Source: JACKOD01 sp041591635 (GTDB lineage: Bacteria > Pseudomonadota > Gammaproteobacteria > Pseudomonadales > Oleiphilaceae). From it: 17,222 nucleotides of DNA. The notes under the pieces are model-generated. The model was not told the DNA's origin and ran no database searches. It saw nothing but the letters and a program-made list of their open reading frames with translations. The translations under genes and the position numbers were made by a program. Positions 14,689 through 17,222 of this stretch are shown piece by piece. Within the stretch, counting starts at the first letter, position 1; every line of letters begins with the position of its first letter. The stretch spans positions 1 to 17,222 of the forward strand of contig JBFHRO010000052.1 of assembly GCA_041591635.1 (NCBI GenBank). Direction: 5' to 3'.

Positions 14689-16353
14689 ATGCCCGTGCAT
14701 ACCACCGATCAAGACAAAACCAGAGAGCAACTTCTGGGCGAGCTCCGGGCACAACGGCAGCTGGCGCAGGAACAGGCCAGCAAACTGCGCGAACTGCTGC
14801 ACCTGAACACCATCATTCAAACCGTCAATTCAACCCTGAATCTGGATGAGGTGATCGAAAAAGTCGTTGTGGCACTGGAAGATATTTTCAGCTTCAACCA
14901 GATCTCCATTTACCTCTATAACGCCGAACATAACACGCTGGAGGTCAGCCACTGGTACGGCGAAGGTATCTCCGAGGAGCTCATGGAGCGATTCGATAAC
15001 TACCCGCTGTCGCTTGACTGGGACGACGTTTACTTTATCAAGGCGTTTCTCGATAACGAAGCCCAGTATGTTTCCCCCATCACCCCCAAACTGCTGCGCC
15101 ACTATTCGCCCCGTGACAGACAGATGTTCGAATGGAATCCCCACAAAGCTATCGCCATCATCCCCTTGCAGGTGCAGGAAAAGGTCATAGGGCTGATCAA
15201 CTTTGCCAACACCACCGCTGCATTCACCCTTGATGACGAGCAGTTTGCCCGGGTACAGCGGTATGTGGGCCACATTGCCGCCACCATCAACAACGCCTAT
15301 CTGGTGCGCAAAACCCGCTTTGCGCTGGCACAGGCACAGGCCAAGGAACAGGAACTGGCCCATATCAACGAAGTGATCCAGACCACCAATGCCACGCTCG
15401 ACTTTGACCAGATGTTCGCCGCCATCGTCCGGGGGCTGAAAACCATTGTTGAATTCGATGGCATTGGCATTCAACTGGTCGACCAGGAGCAACAGCTACT
15501 GAATATCTACAAGGTGGACAGCGACATTATCGCCCCCCACCAGCTCGAGCAGTATCACAACATCCGGATCACCTCGACAGGCTGCTCCAGCATGTCATCG
15601 CAGGTATTTACCAGCGGCCTTCCGGCGTACTTTCCGACCATTACTGCCGACGCCCCTTTTGGCGCCATTGACCGGAAAATTTATGCCGTACACCCCTTTA
15701 GCGCTTACCTCGCCTATCCGCTGATCGTTGAAGGCGCCAGAATCGGCGTGATCAGTTTCTTCTGGGCCCATGAGCATCGCCCGCTCAACGATCATGAACT
15801 CTCCCGCATTCGACGCTACGTTACCGCCCTGTCCACCGCGATTGACAAGGCGTTGAGACACCAGCAACTCAAAGATGCCCACGACCTGTTTGCCGCGCTT
15901 TTGGCAGCCAGCAGTAGCATTCAGCGACAAAACAGCGTGGAGGCAGTACTGCAACAAACCGTCACGCATCTGCATCGGCTGTTTCCTGCGCTGGGGTTTG
16001 GCGTGGTACTGCGAAAAAGCGCCGCCGACCAGATTGACAAGGCTGCCTTCGCAGGCGTTGCTCCGGCGACCCAAGCCTACTTGCTGGCGGCCCCCGTGGA
16101 GCAGCTCAAGGCCCTCGCGGTCGATCCCGAAATGGCCCCCTGGTTTCGACTGCCAACCACCATGGTACCCAGTGAAATCCACCGCTGCTTCCTGCTGCCT
16201 TTGGCGGATGGCAGTACCGACATGGGTGGCTTCCTCATGGCCACGGGCACCTATCTGGGTCAGGATTCCCGCGAAATGATTCAGCGTTTTATGGAACTGG
16301 TCAGCGCCATGATTACCAGCAAACCGCTAATCACGGATTCAACCCCGCCCTGA
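14689..16353 (+). CDS. Cytosolic multi-GAF-domain protein without output domain
   Basis: A 554-residue soluble protein starting at ATG 14689 with AGGA (14680-14683) five bases upstream; the frame is open to 14311 but overlaps the regulator gene. Residues 8-40 form a coiled coil rich in E, Q and L. GAF 1 spans about 51-205 (NLDEVIEKVVVALEDIFSFNQISIYLYN ... IAIIPLQVQEKVIGLINFAN), GAF 2 about 238-386 (DFDQMFAAIVRGLKTIVEFDGIGIQLVD ... AYPLIVEGARIGVISFFW), and a more divergent GAF-like unit about 415-545. The segments between are helical linkers. No kinase, GGDEF, EAL or DNA-binding domain follows, so it must act on a partner. Bound ligand is unknown. The next gene, an ABC_sub_bind sensor, is a likely functional neighbour. 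Confidence 0.82.
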   Translation: MPVHTTDQDKTREQLLGELRAQRQLAQEQASKLRELLHLNTIIQTVNSTLNLDEVIEKVVVALEDIFSFNQISIYLYNAEHNTLEVSHWYGEGISEELMERFDNYPLSLDWDDVYFIKAFLDNEAQYVSPITPKLLRHYSPRDRQMFEWNPHKAIAIIPLQVQEKVIGLINFANTTAAFTLDDEQFARVQRYVGHIAATINNAYLVRKTRFALAQAQAKEQELAHINEVIQTTNATLDFDQMFAAIVRGLKTIVEFDGIGIQLVDQEQQLLNIYKVDSDIIAPHQLEQYHNIRITSTGCSSMSSQVFTSGLPAYFPTITADAPFGAIDRKIYAVHPFSAYLAYPLIVEGARIGVISFFWAHEHRPLNDHELSRIRRYVTALSTAIDKALRHQQLKDAHDLFAALLAASSSIQRQNSVEAVLQQTVTHLHRLFPALGFGVVLRKSAADQIDKAAFAGVAPATQAYLLAAPVEQLKALAVDPEMAPWFRLPTTMVPSEIHRCFLLPLADGSTDMGGFLMATGTYLGQDSREMIQRFMELVSAMITSKPLITDSTPP

Positions 16354-16395
16354 GCAGCCGTCCTGGAATCCCGTGCCGTCAACCGCAAGAACCGG

Positions 16396-16419
16396 CGAGC
16401 ACGTGCATCGGCGTTTTTT
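16396..16419 (+). terminator. Probable intrinsic terminator after the GAF gene
   Basis: CGAGC (16396-16400) pairs with GC-A-TCG (16405-16410) around an ACGT loop, with one bulged A. After GCG comes a run of six T (16414-16419). The stem is short but GC-rich. A -10-like TATAAC (16448-16453) lies downstream, so the next gene probably has its own promoter. Confidence 0.45.
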
Positions 16420-16520
16420 GTGCCAATTTACCAGCATCCGTGCCGGCTATAACCTAGACTTTCAGTTACCGATCATTGCAACGCCTGCAATCACCGCTAC
16501 CCCGAACAACTAGGGCGCCT

Positions 16521-17222
16521 ATGACTTTCAATCACGCCAACGGCTGGCTCTGGCTTATTCTGTGGACGCCTTTGTGCCTCCTGAGCCTCACGGCGAGCCC
16601 AGGGCAGGCAGCAGACAAGACTTCTGGTTTCGCGCAGGAATCCGTAATTGCCCATAAGCCTCGCGTACTGCTGATTTATTCCTACCACTCAACCTTTCCC
16701 ACCAGCCCCCGGGTGCTGGCAGGCGTGCGTTCCGTATTGCCTTCGGCGGAGGTAGATCTGGACATTGAATACATGGACACCAAGCGCCTTCTCGATGACA
16801 GGGTGCTGGATCTTTTTTATCAGTCCCTGAGTTATCGGCTGAGCAAGATCAAACCCTACGATCTGATTCTGACCAGTGACGACAATGCACTGCGTTTTGC
16901 AGAGCAGCACAAAGCCAGCCTGTTTCCCGACACGCCGATCGTGTTTCTGGGAGTAAACAATCTGGAGTATGCCAGGTCGATGAATGGCGTTGCCGATATC
17001 ACCGGCATCATCGAAGCCCCCTCCTTTGATCAAACCATTACCCTGAGCCAGCAGCTTTTTCCCCAGCGCAAGCGCTTCTGGATTCTGGTTGACAACACGC
17101 CCAGCGGCCAGGGCGATCTGGCCAGTCTCACGCAGATTATCTCCCGTTTTCCAACGCTCGAATTCGAGGTACTCAGTCTCGCCGACCTGACATGGAACGA
17201 CTGGCTGGCCGGCATTGCAGGC
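16521..17222 (+). CDS. ABC_sub_bind-type periplasmic sensor, N-terminal part (3' truncated by window)
   Basis: An ATG at 16521 opens a frame that stays open to the window end (234 codons). Residues 1-30 are a signal peptide (WLWLILWTPLCLLSLTASPGQA). The rest resembles the periplasmic-binding-protein fold of the ABC_sub_bind (PF04392) family: RVLLIYSYHSTFPTSPRVLAGVR, DIEYMDTKRL, YDLILTSDDNALRF, TPIVFLGVNN, and QLFPQRKRFWILVDNTPSGQGDL. Proteins starting this way in gammaproteobacteria are commonly sensor histidine kinases or diguanylate cyclases with a membrane anchor after this domain; the output part is beyond the window, so the type cannot be stated. It may be a stand-alone binding protein. 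The GAF protein upstream suggests a shared signalling role. Confidence 0.75.
   Translation, partial: MTFNHANGWLWLILWTPLCLLSLTASPGQAADKTSGFAQESVIAHKPRVLLIYSYHSTFPTSPRVLAGVRSVLPSAEVDLDIEYMDTKRLLDDRVLDLFYQSLSYRLSKIKPYDLILTSDDNALRFAEQHKASLFPDTPIVFLGVNNLEYARSMNGVADITGIIEAPSFDQTITLSQQLFPQRKRFWILVDNTPSGQGDLASLTQIISRFPTLEFEVLSLADLTWNDWLAGIAG

Noticed and set aside
1..17222. Mobile element, phage, CRISPR or defence island
   Set aside because: I saw no transposase, integrase, terminal inverted repeats, spacer-repeat pattern or toxin-antitoxin pair on either strand.

Overview
The window is moderately GC-rich bacterial chromosome, densely coding and free of tRNA, rRNA, CRISPR or transposon features. A long-form PurC, a 2,4-dienoyl-CoA reductase tail, OmpF-type signal sequences, lipoboxes, an ECF sigma/DUF3619-like/DUF3106 operon and extended -10 promoters all suggest a gammaproteobacterium, probably marine or environmental. 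Genus cannot be fixed from sequence alone, and nothing points clearly to recent horizontal transfer.

Layout. 1-462 is the 3' end of fadH, convergent with a Crp/Fnr-type regulator (505-1086, -). 1087-1463 holds promoters, an unlisted 30-codon membrane microprotein ORF (1290-1382) and a long perfect hairpin. 1464-3515 (-) is a membrane acyltransferase fused to an SGNH domain. It is divergent from a secreted lytic transglycosylase (3689-4426, +), which is followed by a patatin-like phospholipase (4512-5405), purC (5493-6602), a stand-alone periplasmic solute-binding protein (6706-7431) and a large DUF4382 lipoprotein (7526-9334) closed by a strong hairpin.

9455-11027 is a tightly overlapping four-gene operon: ECF sigma factor, one-TM anti-sigma candidate, small exported protein, and exported Q-rich DUF3106 protein. 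It converges on a two-gene minus-strand unit, a six-TM sensor histidine kinase (11972-13378) translationally coupled to an outer-membrane beta-barrel protein (11058-11972). A 318-bp divergent region carries four 10-bp-phased direct repeats (13571-13610) and separates the kinase from an AraC-type regulator (13697-14488). A GAF-repeat protein without an output domain (14689-16353) follows, then the N-terminus of an ABC_sub_bind-type periplasmic sensor (16521 to the window end).

Functional reading. The first half is metabolic and envelope housekeeping. The second half is rich in signal transduction: an ECF sigma switch with periplasmic partners, a kinase/porin-like pair, an AraC regulator, and a cytosolic GAF sensor next to a periplasmic ligand sensor. 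The least described elements are the sigma operon with its small exported proteins, the phased repeats, the coupled barrel-kinase pair and the 30-residue membrane peptide.
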